From an uncultured Acetatifactor sp. (GTDB lineage Bacteria; Bacillota; Clostridia; Lachnospirales; Lachnospiraceae): a stretch of 64,000 nucleotides of DNA. Below, one piece after another: positions 16,968 through 26,048 of this stretch (within the stretch, counting starts at the first letter, position 1; each line of letters begins with the position of its first letter). The stretch is from assembly GCA_910586515.1 (NCBI GenBank), contig CAJUGL010000006.1, positions 1-64,000 on the forward strand. Direction: 5' to 3'. The notes under the pieces were generated by a model. The model did not search any database. It was not told where the DNA came from and saw only the letters and a list, made by a program, of their open reading frames with translations. Position numbers and translations under genes: made by a program.

Positions 16968-18152
16968 TCACTCCAAAAATCTGTCTATGCCGTTGGCTAT
17001 TCCCTCGGCAATCTTATCCTGATAATCCCCGTCTGCCATCAGGGTATCCTCCTCCGGGTTAGTCATATACCCCATCTCCACTATGGTGACCGGAACCTGA
17101 CACCAGTTAATGCCGCTCATGGTATCTGTCTCCCACACGTACTGCTTTTTGCATCCCGTTGCCTCCGTCAGCCCCTCCAGCACTTCATCCGACAGGCTCC
17201 TGCTCTGCTGGTAATACTCTGCGTTATAAGGGTTTGAGGAAGTCTGGCAGATCGTCATTGCCCCGTGGACGGAAGAGTTTTCGGAACCGTTGGCATGAAT
17301 TCGGATAAAGGCGTCCGCCGAAGCGTCATTCGCCACCTGGGCCCGCTCGCTGTTGCTCATGTCCACATCATGGGAAGTTCTGACCATGATCACCTGATAG
17401 CCCCGCTGTGTGAGCACAGTCTCCAATTTCTCCGCCACCATCAAGGTAAGCTCGTACTCTTTCAGACCGCTGGCCACTCCTGCGGTTCCCCCTGCCACCT
17501 TTGCCTTGGTCTCCGCAGCGCCGGGACCTATAGGTTCCTTCTCGCTGTTGCCCTTCTGCTGATGTCCGGCGTCAATCACCACCACAAACCCATTCTGCCC
17601 CGGAGAGTTCTCCCCGCCGCTCTCCGCCCCGGCCCGGGAAGCTTCTTCCGATTCTCCTTCCCCGGAAGTTCCGAAGGCTCCATCCGGCTCCCCGGGAGTC
17701 TCCCCGTCTTCGCTCTCCGCCCCGGCCCGGGAAGCTTCTCCTGATTCTCCTTCCCCGGAAGTTCCGAAAGCTCCGTCCGGCTCCCCGGGAGTCTCCCCGT
17801 CTTCGCTCTCCGCCCCGGCCCGGGAAGCTTCTCCCGATTCTCCTTCCCCGGAAGTTCCGGAAGCTTCCTCTCCTCCCCTCTCCGATTCTTCCCTGGAATC
17901 TTCTTCCTCTTTCCCGGATATCGAAGTTTCGGAGACTTCTCCCGCTTCTCCTTCTGCCGAAGTTCCGGAGTCCTCTCCCGATGTCGTCACCGCCTGCTCC
18001 TTTAAGTCAATTCCCGCTATGACATTCTCCAAATCCCTCGATTCGTCCGACTGCCGCCCGCAGCCGCCGAAAATCAGCACCGCAATCAGCGCCAGCAACA
18101 ACGTTTTTCTTCTTTTCATCCCATTCCACGCTCCATGCTTCTTCACGCGCAA
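16968..18152 (-). CDS. N-acetylmuramoyl-L-alanine amidase (Amidase_3) lipoprotein with acidic repeats
   Basis: 394 residues from a TTG at 18152 (GGGAGAAGG upstream), or 383 from the ATG at 18119. A lipoprotein signal with lipobox IFGGC follows the second start. Residues about 60-180 are acidic and repetitive: 31-residue units of Gly/Glu/Ser/Ala type, about 2.7 copies, 93 bases each (17625-17890). The C-terminal Amidase_3 domain keeps its zinc ligands (DAGHQ, the Glu of YELT, IRIHANG) and catalytic Glu (VEMGYMTN). It cleaves the MurNAc-L-Ala bond of peptidoglycan outside the cell. Repeat number is likely variable between strains. Confidence 0.9.
   Translation of the reverse strand: MRVKKHGAWNGMKRRKTLLLALIAVLIFGGCGRQSDESRDLENVIAGIDLKEQAVTTSGEDSGTSAEGEAGEVSETSISGKEEEDSREESERGGEEASGTSGEGESGEASRAGAESEDGETPGEPDGAFGTSGEGESGEASRAGAESEDGETPGEPDGAFGTSGEGESEEASRAGAESGGENSPGQNGFVVVIDAGHQQKGNSEKEPIGPGAAETKAKVAGGTAGVASGLKEYELTLMVAEKLETVLTQRGYQVIMVRTSHDVDMSNSERAQVANDASADAFIRIHANGSENSSVHGAMTICQTSSNPYNAEYYQQSRSLSDEVLEGLTEATGCKKQYVWETDTMSGINWCQVPVTIVEMGYMTNPEEDTLMADGDYQDKIAEGIANGIDRFLE
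17625..17890 (-). repeat. 93-base in-frame tandem repeat in the amidase gene
   Basis: About 2.7 units encoding an acidic, flexible Gly/Glu/Ser/Ala linker between the lipid anchor and the catalytic domain. Two units are nearly identical at the DNA level, which suggests recent expansion. Confidence 0.85.
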
Positions 18153-18194
18153 ACAAGCCTTCTCCCGTCTAGTGGAAAAGGCTTGCCGCCGTCC

Positions 18195-20453
18195 TTAATC
18201 TATTCTGCCATTGGAAAACCGCCCCACAGGTCTGCCGCTCTCCCCATCGTCTGCCGCTTCCGGCTCATTTCCCGCGCTGGATGCCTCCGGTGCTTCGCCG
18301 TTCTCCTGTCCCGATAAGTTTTGCCCGGCAATGTTCGTTTCCGCTAAGCTGTCCTCTCCGAAAATCCGGTCCGAAACCGTCTCTCCGGAAAAAGGTTCTT
18401 CGCTTTGCCCCGCCTGAACCTCCGACGCCCCGGGCTCCGCATCCGCCTGATTTTCCGCTTTCTTATCCTTGTCGGATTCCTCCGGCTCCGGCAATCCCTT
18501 TTCCTTCCGGAAAATCTCCATAAATTCCTTGCCTGTGATGGTCTCCTTCTCGATCAGGAATTCCGCCAGCTTATCCATAATCTCACGGTTCTCCCGCAGC
18601 ATGCCCAACGCTTTCTCGTAGCTTTCTTTCAGGATATCCACCACTTCCGCATCAATCTCTGCAGCTGTGGTGTCGCTGCAGTTCAGCGCTGTCCTGCCCT
18701 CCAGATACTGACTCTCCACCGTAGCCAGCCCTACCAGGCCGAAGCGCTTGCTCATCCCGTATCGCGTCACCATATTCCGAGCAATATCCGTCGCTTTTTC
18801 GATATCGTTCGCAGCTCCGGTGGTTACGGTGTCAAACACCACCTCCTCCGCAGCACGGCCGCCTACCAGGCCTACCAGCATGTCCCGAAGTTCAGCCTCC
18901 GTGTTCAGATACTTCTCTTCTTCCGGCACATGCATGACATAGCCCAAAGCGCCCATCGTCCGGGGCACAATGGTAATTTTCTGCACAGGCTCGGAATTCT
19001 TCTGAAGCGCGCTGATCAGGGCATGCCCAACCTCGTGGTAAGACACGATCTTGCGCTCCTCTTTGCTCATGATGCGGTCTTTCTTCTCTTTTCCCACCAG
19101 CACTACTTCCACCGAATCAAACAGATCTTTCTGGCAGACGTAATCCCGTCCTTCCTTTACCGCGTTGATAGCTGCCTCGTTGATCATATTGGCCAGGTCA
19201 GACCCCACCGCTCCGCTGGTAGCCAGAGCAATGGCATCCAAGTCCACAGTCTCGTCCATCTTCACGTCCTTGGCGTGAACTTTCAGGATCTCCACCCGCC
19301 CCTTCAGATCAGGCTTGTCCACAATGATCCGCCGGTCAAAACGCCCGGGGCGCAGAAGAGCCTTATCCAATATTTCCGGCCGATTGGTTGCGCCCAGGAT
19401 CAGAATTCCCTTGGAGCTGTCGAAACCGTCCATCTCCGACAGCAGCTGGTTCAATGTCTGCTCCCGCTCCTCGTTTCCGCCGCCGTACTTGGAATCACGG
19501 CTCCGGCCGATGGCGTCAATCTCGTCGATAAAGATAATGCAGGGCGCGTTTTTCGTCGCTTCCTTGAACAAATCCCGCACACGGCTGGCGCCCACGCCTA
19601 CATACAGCTCAATAAAATCGGAACCCGTCAGGGAGAAGAACGGCACATGAGCCTCTCCTGCCACCGCTTTGGCCAGCAGCGTCTTACCCGTACCGGGAGG
19701 TCCCACCAGCAACGCCCCCTTGGGCAGCCTGGCGCCGATCTTGGAATATTTGCCGGGATTATGCAGGAAATCCACCACTTCCACCAGACTTTCCTTGGCC
19801 TCGTCCTCTCCCGCCACATCCTTAAAGGTGACGCCGGTCTCCTTCTGCACATACACCTTGGCATTGCTCTTGCCCACGCCCAGAGGACCGCCGGAACCGC
19901 CCATCTTCCGGAATACCACGCCCAGCAATATCCACATCAGCACAACCGGAAGAACCACATACAGCAGAATATCCAGTATTCTGCCGGAATTGTCGCTTAA
20001 AACACGATTTCCGTCAATGCCGTGCTTTTCCATCCTGGCCGTAAGGGTATCCAGATCCTCCATGATCACCGTGGAGTAGGTCAGCTTCGCATTGCCGTAA
20101 AAAGGATACGGCGCCATGGGCGCTGGCGTTTCCGGCTGCGTTCCCTCTCCCTTCTTCAGGGTAAACAGAATCTGCCCCGTGCTCTGTACCTCAACAGCCT
20201 CCACCTCGTCCGCATTGACATATTCCAGAAACTTTGTATAGCTCACCTCCTGGGTATTGCCGCTGCCGCCGAACAGCAGATTCCACAACATAAACACAAG
20301 CAGGACCGTGCTCAATCCCGCCAGAAGTACCATCATGAGATTGGGCCGTCTGGGCGGCTGATTGCCGTTGCCGCCATTGCCTCCGTTACCGCCTCCCTGA
20401 CCGCCATTGTTATATCCGCCGCCGTTATCGTACTGGTTCATTTGATTGTCCAT
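18195..20453 (-). CDS. ftsH: ATP-dependent zinc metalloprotease FtsH
   Basis: 752 residues, about 100 longer than typical. A Gly/Asn-rich N-terminal stretch (about 8-32) precedes membrane segment 1 (39-61); segment 2 is at 160-181. The AAA module has Walker A GPPGTGKT at 251-258 and Walker B IIFIDE at about 306-311. The protease has HEVGH near residue 471. The last ~110 residues form an acidic, low-complexity tail absent from most FtsH proteins. It degrades misfolded membrane proteins and regulators; its modulators hflK and hflC are in this window. GGAG precedes the ATG. Confidence 0.97.
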   Translation of the reverse strand: MDNQMNQYDNGGGYNNGGQGGGNGGNGGNGNQPPRRPNLMMVLLAGLSTVLLVFMLWNLLFGGSGNTQEVSYTKFLEYVNADEVEAVEVQSTGQILFTLKKGEGTQPETPAPMAPYPFYGNAKLTYSTVIMEDLDTLTARMEKHGIDGNRVLSDNSGRILDILLYVVLPVVLMWILLGVVFRKMGGSGGPLGVGKSNAKVYVQKETGVTFKDVAGEDEAKESLVEVVDFLHNPGKYSKIGARLPKGALLVGPPGTGKTLLAKAVAGEAHVPFFSLTGSDFIELYVGVGASRVRDLFKEATKNAPCIIFIDEIDAIGRSRDSKYGGGNEEREQTLNQLLSEMDGFDSSKGILILGATNRPEILDKALLRPGRFDRRIIVDKPDLKGRVEILKVHAKDVKMDETVDLDAIALATSGAVGSDLANMINEAAINAVKEGRDYVCQKDLFDSVEVVLVGKEKKDRIMSKEERKIVSYHEVGHALISALQKNSEPVQKITIVPRTMGALGYVMHVPEEEKYLNTEAELRDMLVGLVGGRAAEEVVFDTVTTGAANDIEKATDIARNMVTRYGMSKRFGLVGLATVESQYLEGRTALNCSDTTAAEIDAEVVDILKESYEKALGMLRENREIMDKLAEFLIEKETITGKEFMEIFRKEKGLPEPEESDKDKKAENQADAEPGASEVQAGQSEEPFSGETVSDRIFGEDSLAETNIAGQNLSGQENGEAPEASSAGNEPEAADDGESGRPVGRFSNGRID

Positions 20454-20503
20454 AGTATAACTCCGTCTCCATATCCACCGCTTTACTCTAAAGTCTCATT
20501 GCC

Positions 20504-20532
20504 ATTATAGATAGAACTTATTGATAAATCAA
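20504..20532 (-). promoter_or_regulatory. Promoter of ftsH
   Basis: On the minus strand TTGATT and TATAAT are separated by 17 bases, with the start predicted about 45 bases before the ATG. The remaining part of the 20454-20759 gap has a hairpin (GGGTCA/TGACCC near 20698-20721) in the leader of the plus-strand DUF1846 gene and no further gene. Confidence 0.7.
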
Positions 20533-20759
20533 TAGGATAATTGTGAAAAAAACAAATTATCTCTTAAAGATTTCTAAACATTTTGTCCTTTGCAGAATAT
20601 AGACCAGAACATAGAACTGTTACCTTTTTTCATCTCAATGTGGCATTCCCGAAAATTCTGTGGTAAAATGTTTACCGTTAAGAATACTGCGGTACCAGGG
20701 TCAGCATACTTTTTGACCCCGATATCCTACTATGGCAAAACAGGAAAGCGAGGCTGGTT

Positions 20760-22235
20760 ATGAAAATTGGATTTGACAACAGTAAATATCTGAGCATGCA
20801 GTCGCAGCACATCAAGGAGCGCATTGTCCAGTTCGGGGACAAGCTGTATCTGGAATTCGGCGGAAAACTCTTCGACGATTATCATGCCTCCAGAGTACTG
20901 CCCGGCTTCGCCCCCGACGCAAAGCTGCAGATGCTGCTGCAGCTGTCCGAGTATGCCGAGATCGTTCTGGTGATCAGCGCTGCGGATATCGAAAAAAATA
21001 AGATTCACGGTGATCTGGGAATCACTTATGATGTGGACGTGCTGCGCCTGCGGGACGAATTTCTCACAAGGGGGCTCTATGTGGGCAGCGTAGTCATCAC
21101 CCATTACCAGGGTCAGCACAGCGCCGAACAGTTCAAGGCAAAGCTTGAAAAAAAGGGGATAAAAGTATATCTCCACTATATCATCGAGGGATACCCCGCA
21201 AACGTTCCCCTCATTGTCAGCGAGAACGGCTACGGAAAAAACGATTATATCGAAACCACCCGTCCCCTGGTTGTGGTCACCGCTCCCGGCCCCGGAAGCG
21301 GCAAGATGGCCACCTGCCTCTCCCAGCTGTATCATGACAGACTTCGGGGCATCAAGGCCGGCTACGCCAAATTTGAAACCTTCCCCATCTGGAACATACC
21401 GCTGAAGCACCCCATCAACCTGGCTTACGAGGCAGCCACCGCGGATCTGAACGACGTGAACATGATTGACCCTTTCCACCTGGAAGCTTATAGCGAAACA
21501 GCGGTAAATTATAATCGGGATATTGAAATATTCCCTGTGCTGAACGCCATATTTGAAAGCATTTACGGCAGCAATCCCTACAAATCTCCCACCGACATGG
21601 GCGTGAATATGGCCGGCAACTGCATCATTGACAACGAAGCCTGCTGCGAGGCGTCCAAAATGGAGATCATCCGCCGTTATTATACCACCCTGTGCAGAAT
21701 GGTGCGGGACGACGCCTCCGAGAACGAATTGCTGAAGATCGAATTGTTGATGAAACAGGCTAAAATCACCCCTGCGGACAGAAAGGTCACTTCCGCGGCC
21801 AAAAAGCTGGCCGAGGAGCTGGGAATGCCCACCGCGGCCATCGAACTGCCGGACGGTCAAATCATTACCTCCAAAACCTCGGACTTCCTGGGCGCATCCG
21901 CAGCTCTGCTGCTGAATGCCCTGAAGCATCTGGCAGGCGTGGCCCATGATATCAGACTGATCAAACCCGAAGCCATCGAACCCATCCAGGATCTGAAGGT
22001 CCGCTATCTGGGCGGGCAGAACCCCCGCCTCCACACAGACGAGGTGCTGATCGCCCTCACCCTGGCGGCCTGCGCGGACGACAATGCCCGGCGCTCCCTG
22101 GAACAGCTCCCGAAACTGAAAGGCTGTCAGGTGCACACCTCCGTAATGCTCTCCGAGGTGGACACGAAGATTTTCAAGAAACTGGGCGTGGATCTGACCT
22201 GTGAGCCGATTCAGACTGCCCGGAAGAAATATTAG
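20760..22235 (+). CDS. DUF1846 domain-containing protein
   Basis: 491 residues, full length for DUF1846, a cytoplasmic family widespread in Firmicutes with no settled function. Visible marks are the GFDNSKY start and a TAPGPGSGKMATCLSQLYHD stretch near residues 178-197 that resembles a nucleotide-binding loop, in line with the P-loop-like fold reported for members of the family. GAGG lies six bases before the ATG. It is transcribed alone, divergent from ftsH and convergent with the YitT gene. A large reverse-strand open frame over it is a shadow. Confidence 0.9.
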   Translation: MKIGFDNSKYLSMQSQHIKERIVQFGDKLYLEFGGKLFDDYHASRVLPGFAPDAKLQMLLQLSEYAEIVLVISAADIEKNKIHGDLGITYDVDVLRLRDEFLTRGLYVGSVVITHYQGQHSAEQFKAKLEKKGIKVYLHYIIEGYPANVPLIVSENGYGKNDYIETTRPLVVVTAPGPGSGKMATCLSQLYHDRLRGIKAGYAKFETFPIWNIPLKHPINLAYEAATADLNDVNMIDPFHLEAYSETAVNYNRDIEIFPVLNAIFESIYGSNPYKSPTDMGVNMAGNCIIDNEACCEASKMEIIRRYYTTLCRMVRDDASENELLKIELLMKQAKITPADRKVTSAAKKLAEELGMPTAAIELPDGQIITSKTSDFLGASAALLLNALKHLAGVAHDIRLIKPEAIEPIQDLKVRYLGGQNPRLHTDEVLIALTLAACADDNARRSLEQLPKLKGCQVHTSVMLSEVDTKIFKKLGVDLTCEPIQTARKKY

Positions 22236-22253
22236 AATAAAGCGAATATACCG

Positions 22254-22292
22254 AAAAGGAACCGGATACGCTGCCCGCACCCGGTTCCTTTT
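22254..22292. terminator. Bidirectional terminator between DUF1846 and YitT genes
   Basis: A 12-base perfect stem (AAAAGGAACCGG facing CCGGTTCCTTTT) with a 15-base loop lies between the convergent genes and carries T-rich ends on both strands. Confidence 0.85.
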
Positions 22293-22329
22293 CTTCGCCC
22301 TGATTGGCTTTGCTTTCTCTTCCTGCTAT

Positions 22330-23205
22330 TTAAAGTTTCTTCAGGAAATTCCCGTCCACGCTGACCCCTTCGTTAATGACGATAAATGCGTTGGGGTCAT
22401 ATTTATGTACCACTGCCTTCAGCCTGCCCACCTCATACTTGGACAGCGTCACATAGAGCATATGAGACTGCTGATGCGTATAGGCGCCCTGGGTGGTCCA
22501 CTTTGTCATGCCCCTGTAAATCTCGTCAAAGACCGCCTTCTCCAGTTCCGCCGTGTCCGCCTTGGTGATGATATTGGCCTCCACATTGATGTTCTGCGTA
22601 TGCACTTTGTCCATCGCGGTGGAATACACTGCCGCATAAATGATACAGTATACCACAATTTCCACGTCAAACAGGAAGAAACACACCCCGTACAGCGCAA
22701 GATTCAGAAACAGCCCTGCCTTGCCCACGCTGAAATCCTTCTTCCATCTGGCCAGAATCAGCCCCACCACGTCCATGCCGCCGCTGCAGGAGGCCATTCT
22801 CAGCATGACGCCGATCCCGCTGCCGGAGATGATGCCGCCTACCACGCAGGCCGCCATGGTATCCTCCACAATCCGGGTAACCGGTATCAGCGAGAGAAAT
22901 CCGGTCATGGCAGTAACGGTAACCAGGGTCTTGAAGAAAAACGGCTTCCCCAGCCGGGTAAAGGCAATGATGAACAGGGGAACATTAATCATATAATAAA
23001 TCAGACCCGCCACATCGAATCCCCCGAAATCCAGCCCCAAATACCTGGCCAGAACGGTACGGATAACCTGCGAGCAGCCCATGACGCCCCCTGAGTACAG
23101 CCCTGCGGGCACGATGAACAGGTTCACCCCCAGGGCGTATACAAACGCAGCCGCCACGCAGATCAGCGTCCTCTTTATTTCGTACAAAAACAATTCTTTG
23201 TTCAT
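22330..23205 (-). CDS. YitT family membrane protein
   Basis: 291 residues. Five or six hydrophobic segments (about 12-190) are followed by a C-terminal DUF2179 domain (about 210-290), the standard YitT layout. The family is of unknown function in the cytoplasmic membrane, sometimes suggested to be a transporter. It starts one base after the thioredoxin stop, so translation is probably coupled. A weak GGGAT precedes the ATG. Confidence 0.88.
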   Translation of the reverse strand: MNKELFLYEIKRTLICVAAAFVYALGVNLFIVPAGLYSGGVMGCSQVIRTVLARYLGLDFGGFDVAGLIYYMINVPLFIIAFTRLGKPFFFKTLVTVTAMTGFLSLIPVTRIVEDTMAACVVGGIISGSGIGVMLRMASCSGGMDVVGLILARWKKDFSVGKAGLFLNLALYGVCFFLFDVEIVVYCIIYAAVYSTAMDKVHTQNINVEANIITKADTAELEKAVFDEIYRGMTKWTTQGAYTHQQSHMLYVTLSKYEVGRLKAVVHKYDPNAFIVINEGVSVDGNFLKKL

Positions 23206-23206
23206 T

Positions 23207-23527
23207 TTATCCCAATGCCTGTTCCACTTTCTCCTTCAGTTCCGCCGCAGGCATTGAACCCACAAAACTCGCCGCAGCTTTGCCGTCCCTGAAAACGATA
23301 AACGCCGGAATGCTGGATACCTGAAGGCTCTTTGCCAGCTCCATGTTCTCGTCAATATTACATTTTCCCACCTTGATCCTGCCCTCGTACTCCGCCGCAA
23401 TCTTGGCCACCACCGGCCCCATCATCCTGCAGGGATTACACCAGTCCGCATAGAAATCCACCAGCACGGGAATTTCCGACTGCAATACCTCTGCCTCAAA
23501 ATTGTCCGCAGTAAACTTATATTCCAT
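23207..23527 (-). CDS. trxA: Thioredoxin
   Basis: 106 residues, a single thioredoxin fold without signal peptide. The redox pair is Cys30 and Cys33 in WCNPC, a variant of the usual WCGPC; changes in the two residues between the cysteines are known to alter redox potential in this family. The cis-Pro segment (SIPAFIVF) and the GKAAASFVGSMP loop are present. It reduces protein disulfides in the cytoplasm. It is followed at once by the YitT gene and lies downstream of trmB. Confidence 0.93.
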   Translation of the reverse strand: MEYKFTADNFEAEVLQSEIPVLVDFYADWCNPCRMMGPVVAKIAAEYEGRIKVGKCNIDENMELAKSLQVSSIPAFIVFRDGKAAASFVGSMPAAELKEKVEQALG

Positions 23528-23661
23528 CTTTCCCTCTTTTCTGCGCCGCTTTTTCCCGGGGAATTCTGCCCTTGCGGCGCTCCGCGCAGTTCCCCTTTCC
23601 GCAGTCCCCCCGAATGCGCTCCTCTCATGGGTGTCCGGAAATCCTTTCTTCCGCCTTGTCC

Positions 23662-24351
23662 TTATTGGCGGATATCCGTTTTCTGTTCCTCTGCATTCCG
23701 TACAATGACATACTTGCAGATGGGATTCCCCATTGCGGAAAATTTCTCCTCGTACTCCGTCATTACATTGCCCCGCATCATCTCCTCGTCGGCGTGAAGA
23801 TCCCGGGTACAGGACTCCAGTCTCCAGGCCGGCGACGCCTCAAGCTCCTCAAGGGCAAAGTCAAAAAGAGCCTGATTGTCCGTCTTGAATTCAAGCCTGC
23901 CCTCAGGCTTCAGCATCCGGGCAAACCGCGCCAGAAACTCTCTGGAAGGCAGCCTGCGTTTCGCATGCCTGTCCTTGGGCCATGGATCGGAAAAATTCAG
24001 ATAGATTCTGTCCGCTTCCCCCGGCCCGAACACCTTTCCGATGTCCTCCGCATCCATCCGCAGAAACTTCAGATTGGGAAGCTCCTCCTGCTCCATCCTG
24101 CTCACGGCCCGCAGCAGAACGCTGGAATATTTCTCTATGCCCACATAATTCACAGTCGGATGCTCCTTAGCCATAGTATGGATGAATTTTCCCTTTCCCA
24201 TACCTGCTTCCACATGAACCGGCTGTTCGTTTCCGAAGATTTCCTTCCATCTGCCGGCGCACTGAGGCTGCACTTCCTCCTGTATCACATAAGGGCTGCG
24301 TGAAATCACCTCCCTTGATCCTGTAATATTGCGTAATCTCATCTTTCTCAC
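23662..24351 (-). CDS. trmB: tRNA (guanine-N7-)-methyltransferase
   Basis: 229 residues. The SAM-binding segment (VEAGMGKGKFI near 45-55) and the TrmB hallmark LNFSDPWPKDRHAKRRL (about 117-133) are clear. It methylates G46 in the variable loop of tRNA. The first codon at 24351 is GTG with GGAAAG five bases upstream; an ATG three codons later (24342) is an alternative. A gap of about 130 bases separates it from trxA. Confidence 0.95.
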   Translation of the reverse strand: MRKMRLRNITGSREVISRSPYVIQEEVQPQCAGRWKEIFGNEQPVHVEAGMGKGKFIHTMAKEHPTVNYVGIEKYSSVLLRAVSRMEQEELPNLKFLRMDAEDIGKVFGPGEADRIYLNFSDPWPKDRHAKRRLPSREFLARFARMLKPEGRLEFKTDNQALFDFALEELEASPAWRLESCTRDLHADEEMMRGNVMTEYEEKFSAMGNPICKYVIVRNAEEQKTDIRQ

Positions 24352-24431
24352 TTTTCTTTCCGCTTGCCATATTTAGGTAATTCGATACTATACTTACTGT
24401 ACTTTAATTTCCCGGACTTGTCAATCCATAC

Positions 24432-24459
24432 TTGCGTTTCGGGCCTGAATGTGTATAAT
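24432..24459 (+). promoter_or_regulatory. Candidate promoter of dacF
   Basis: TTGCGT and TATAAT are separated by 16 bases. The palindromic repeat at 24465-24496 would fall at the very start of the transcript. Confidence 0.4.
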
Positions 24460-24464
24460 TATGG

Positions 24465-24496
24465 GTAACAGTTCAGCGCCCTGTCTGAACTGATAC
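24465..24496. repeat. Dispersed palindromic repeat (REP-like), copy A
   Basis: A 32-base palindrome, GTAACAGTTCAG facing CTGAACTGATAC around CGCCCTGT. It matches 51727-51758 at 30 of 32 bases. The 14-base AATTATGGGTAACA occurs at 24457-24470 and again at 24497-24510, which may reflect a duplication linked to its insertion. Confidence 0.85.
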
Positions 24497-24608
24497 AATT
24501 ATGGGTAACAATTATGTAAAAAGATAATCAGCTCAGCTCCCCCGCAGCTGCGGCCGCTGCCCAGGCAGAAACGCATCCCGGGGGCAGCCGAATCGGGAGA
24601 AATTAATC

Positions 24609-26048
24609 ATGCTTAGACAGTTTCGCCATACATGTTTATCCGTTCTGGCAGCCGCTCTTGCGGGAAGCCTTTTTCTCGGCTCGCCCATCACCGGGCTGGC
24701 CGATTCCGACACAGAGCAGCGGCTGGAAGAACAGCGCGCCATGCCTGTACAGTCCAATGAGATCCCCAACTGGCCCAACGGACCTGTGGTAGGGGCGGAG
24801 TCCGCCATTCTGATGGACGCGGAGACCGGTACCATACTCTACGCCAAAAACATTCATCAGCGCCAATACCCTGCCAGCACCACGAAAATACTCACCACCC
24901 TTATCGCCACGGAACGCTGCGAGATGGACGAAATCGTTTCCTTTTCCCATGACGCGGTGTTCGACACCCCCTGGGACAGCAGTCATATCGCCATGGATGC
25001 AGGGCAGGAGCTGACCATGGAACAATGTCTGAACGCTATATTAATCCGCTCCGCCAATGAGGTATCCTTTGCGGTAGCCGAACATATCACCCAGAGCACG
25101 GACTGGCTGGTCTTCGCGGAGATCATGAACCAACGGGCAGAGGAACTGGGCTGTCTTGACAGCCATTTCGTGAACCCCAACGGCCTGCCTGACCAGGACC
25201 ACTACACCACCGCCTACGACCTGGCCATGATCGGCAGAGCTTTTTTTGCCAATGAAATGCTCTGCAAAATTACCCTGACCCGGCGCATGGAATTTCCCGC
25301 AACGGAAAAGCTGCCTCTGGGCAAGCTGGAAAACAACCATATGCAGATCATTCCCGGAGGCACCTATGCCTACGAATACCTGACAGGCTGCAAAACCGGC
25401 TACACTGACGACGCAAGAAGCTGTCTGGTCTCCTGCGCGGAAAAAAACGGTATGCGGCTGATCTGCGTGGTCATGCATGACGAGGCGCCCTATCAGTACG
25501 AGGATACCATATCCCTCTACGAGTACGGCTTTTCCAATTTCGAAAAAGTAAACGTATCTCAGTCAGAAACAAAATACAATATCGACAATACAGGACTGTT
25601 TTACAGCGGAAACGATATTTTCGGCAGTTCTCAGCCCTTTCTGTCCCTGGACAGAGACGACTTTATCCTTCTGCCCAAGACAGTCTCCTTCCGGGACCTG
25701 GACTCCGTCATCTCCTATGACACGGAAGACGAAAATCAGGCCGCAATCATCCGATACTCCTATAACGGCGTCGATATCGGTTCCGTGAGAGTTAATTTTT
25801 CCGCCGGAGCCCAACAAAGTGATCTTTTCGAAAATCTGCCTGAAACGGAAATTCCGGATAATTCCGTCCTCTATGTGAATATGACCGTAATCCTGATTAC
25901 CCTGGGCGTAATCGCAGGGCTTATCCTCATCTGGCTCCTGATCCGCGCCGTCCTGAAAAACTATGCCTTTCTGGGCCGCAGAGAACGGCAGAAAAAACGC
26001 AGAAAACGCCGTCGGCGCAGTTCAGATACTTTTACTTTCCGGGATTGA
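24609..26048 (+). CDS. dacF: D-alanyl-D-alanine carboxypeptidase (DacF type)
   Basis: 479 residues with a signal peptide (about 1-30). The penicillin-binding motifs are in order: S90-T-T-K93, S148-A-N150 and K262-T-G264. A C-terminal membrane segment (about 418-440) and a very basic tail follow, placing the catalytic domain outside. It trims the terminal D-Ala from peptidoglycan stem peptides. A GGGAG site precedes the ATG. The 3' end overlaps the convergent exonuclease gene by 17 bases. Confidence 0.93.
   Translation: MLRQFRHTCLSVLAAALAGSLFLGSPITGLADSDTEQRLEEQRAMPVQSNEIPNWPNGPVVGAESAILMDAETGTILYAKNIHQRQYPASTTKILTTLIATERCEMDEIVSFSHDAVFDTPWDSSHIAMDAGQELTMEQCLNAILIRSANEVSFAVAEHITQSTDWLVFAEIMNQRAEELGCLDSHFVNPNGLPDQDHYTTAYDLAMIGRAFFANEMLCKITLTRRMEFPATEKLPLGKLENNHMQIIPGGTYAYEYLTGCKTGYTDDARSCLVSCAEKNGMRLICVVMHDEAPYQYEDTISLYEYGFSNFEKVNVSQSETKYNIDNTGLFYSGNDIFGSSQPFLSLDRDDFILLPKTVSFRDLDSVISYDTEDENQAAIIRYSYNGVDIGSVRVNFSAGAQQSDLFENLPETEIPDNSVLYVNMTVILITLGVIAGLILIWLLIRAVLKNYAFLGRRERQKKRRKRRRRSSDTFTFRD

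Noticed and set aside
18405..20000. 531-codon plus-strand open frame over ftsH
   Set aside because: Antisense shadow; no motifs and no ribosome binding site.
20730..22280. 516-codon minus-strand open frame over the DUF1846 gene
   Set aside because: Antisense shadow; the plus-strand product matches a known family over its full length.
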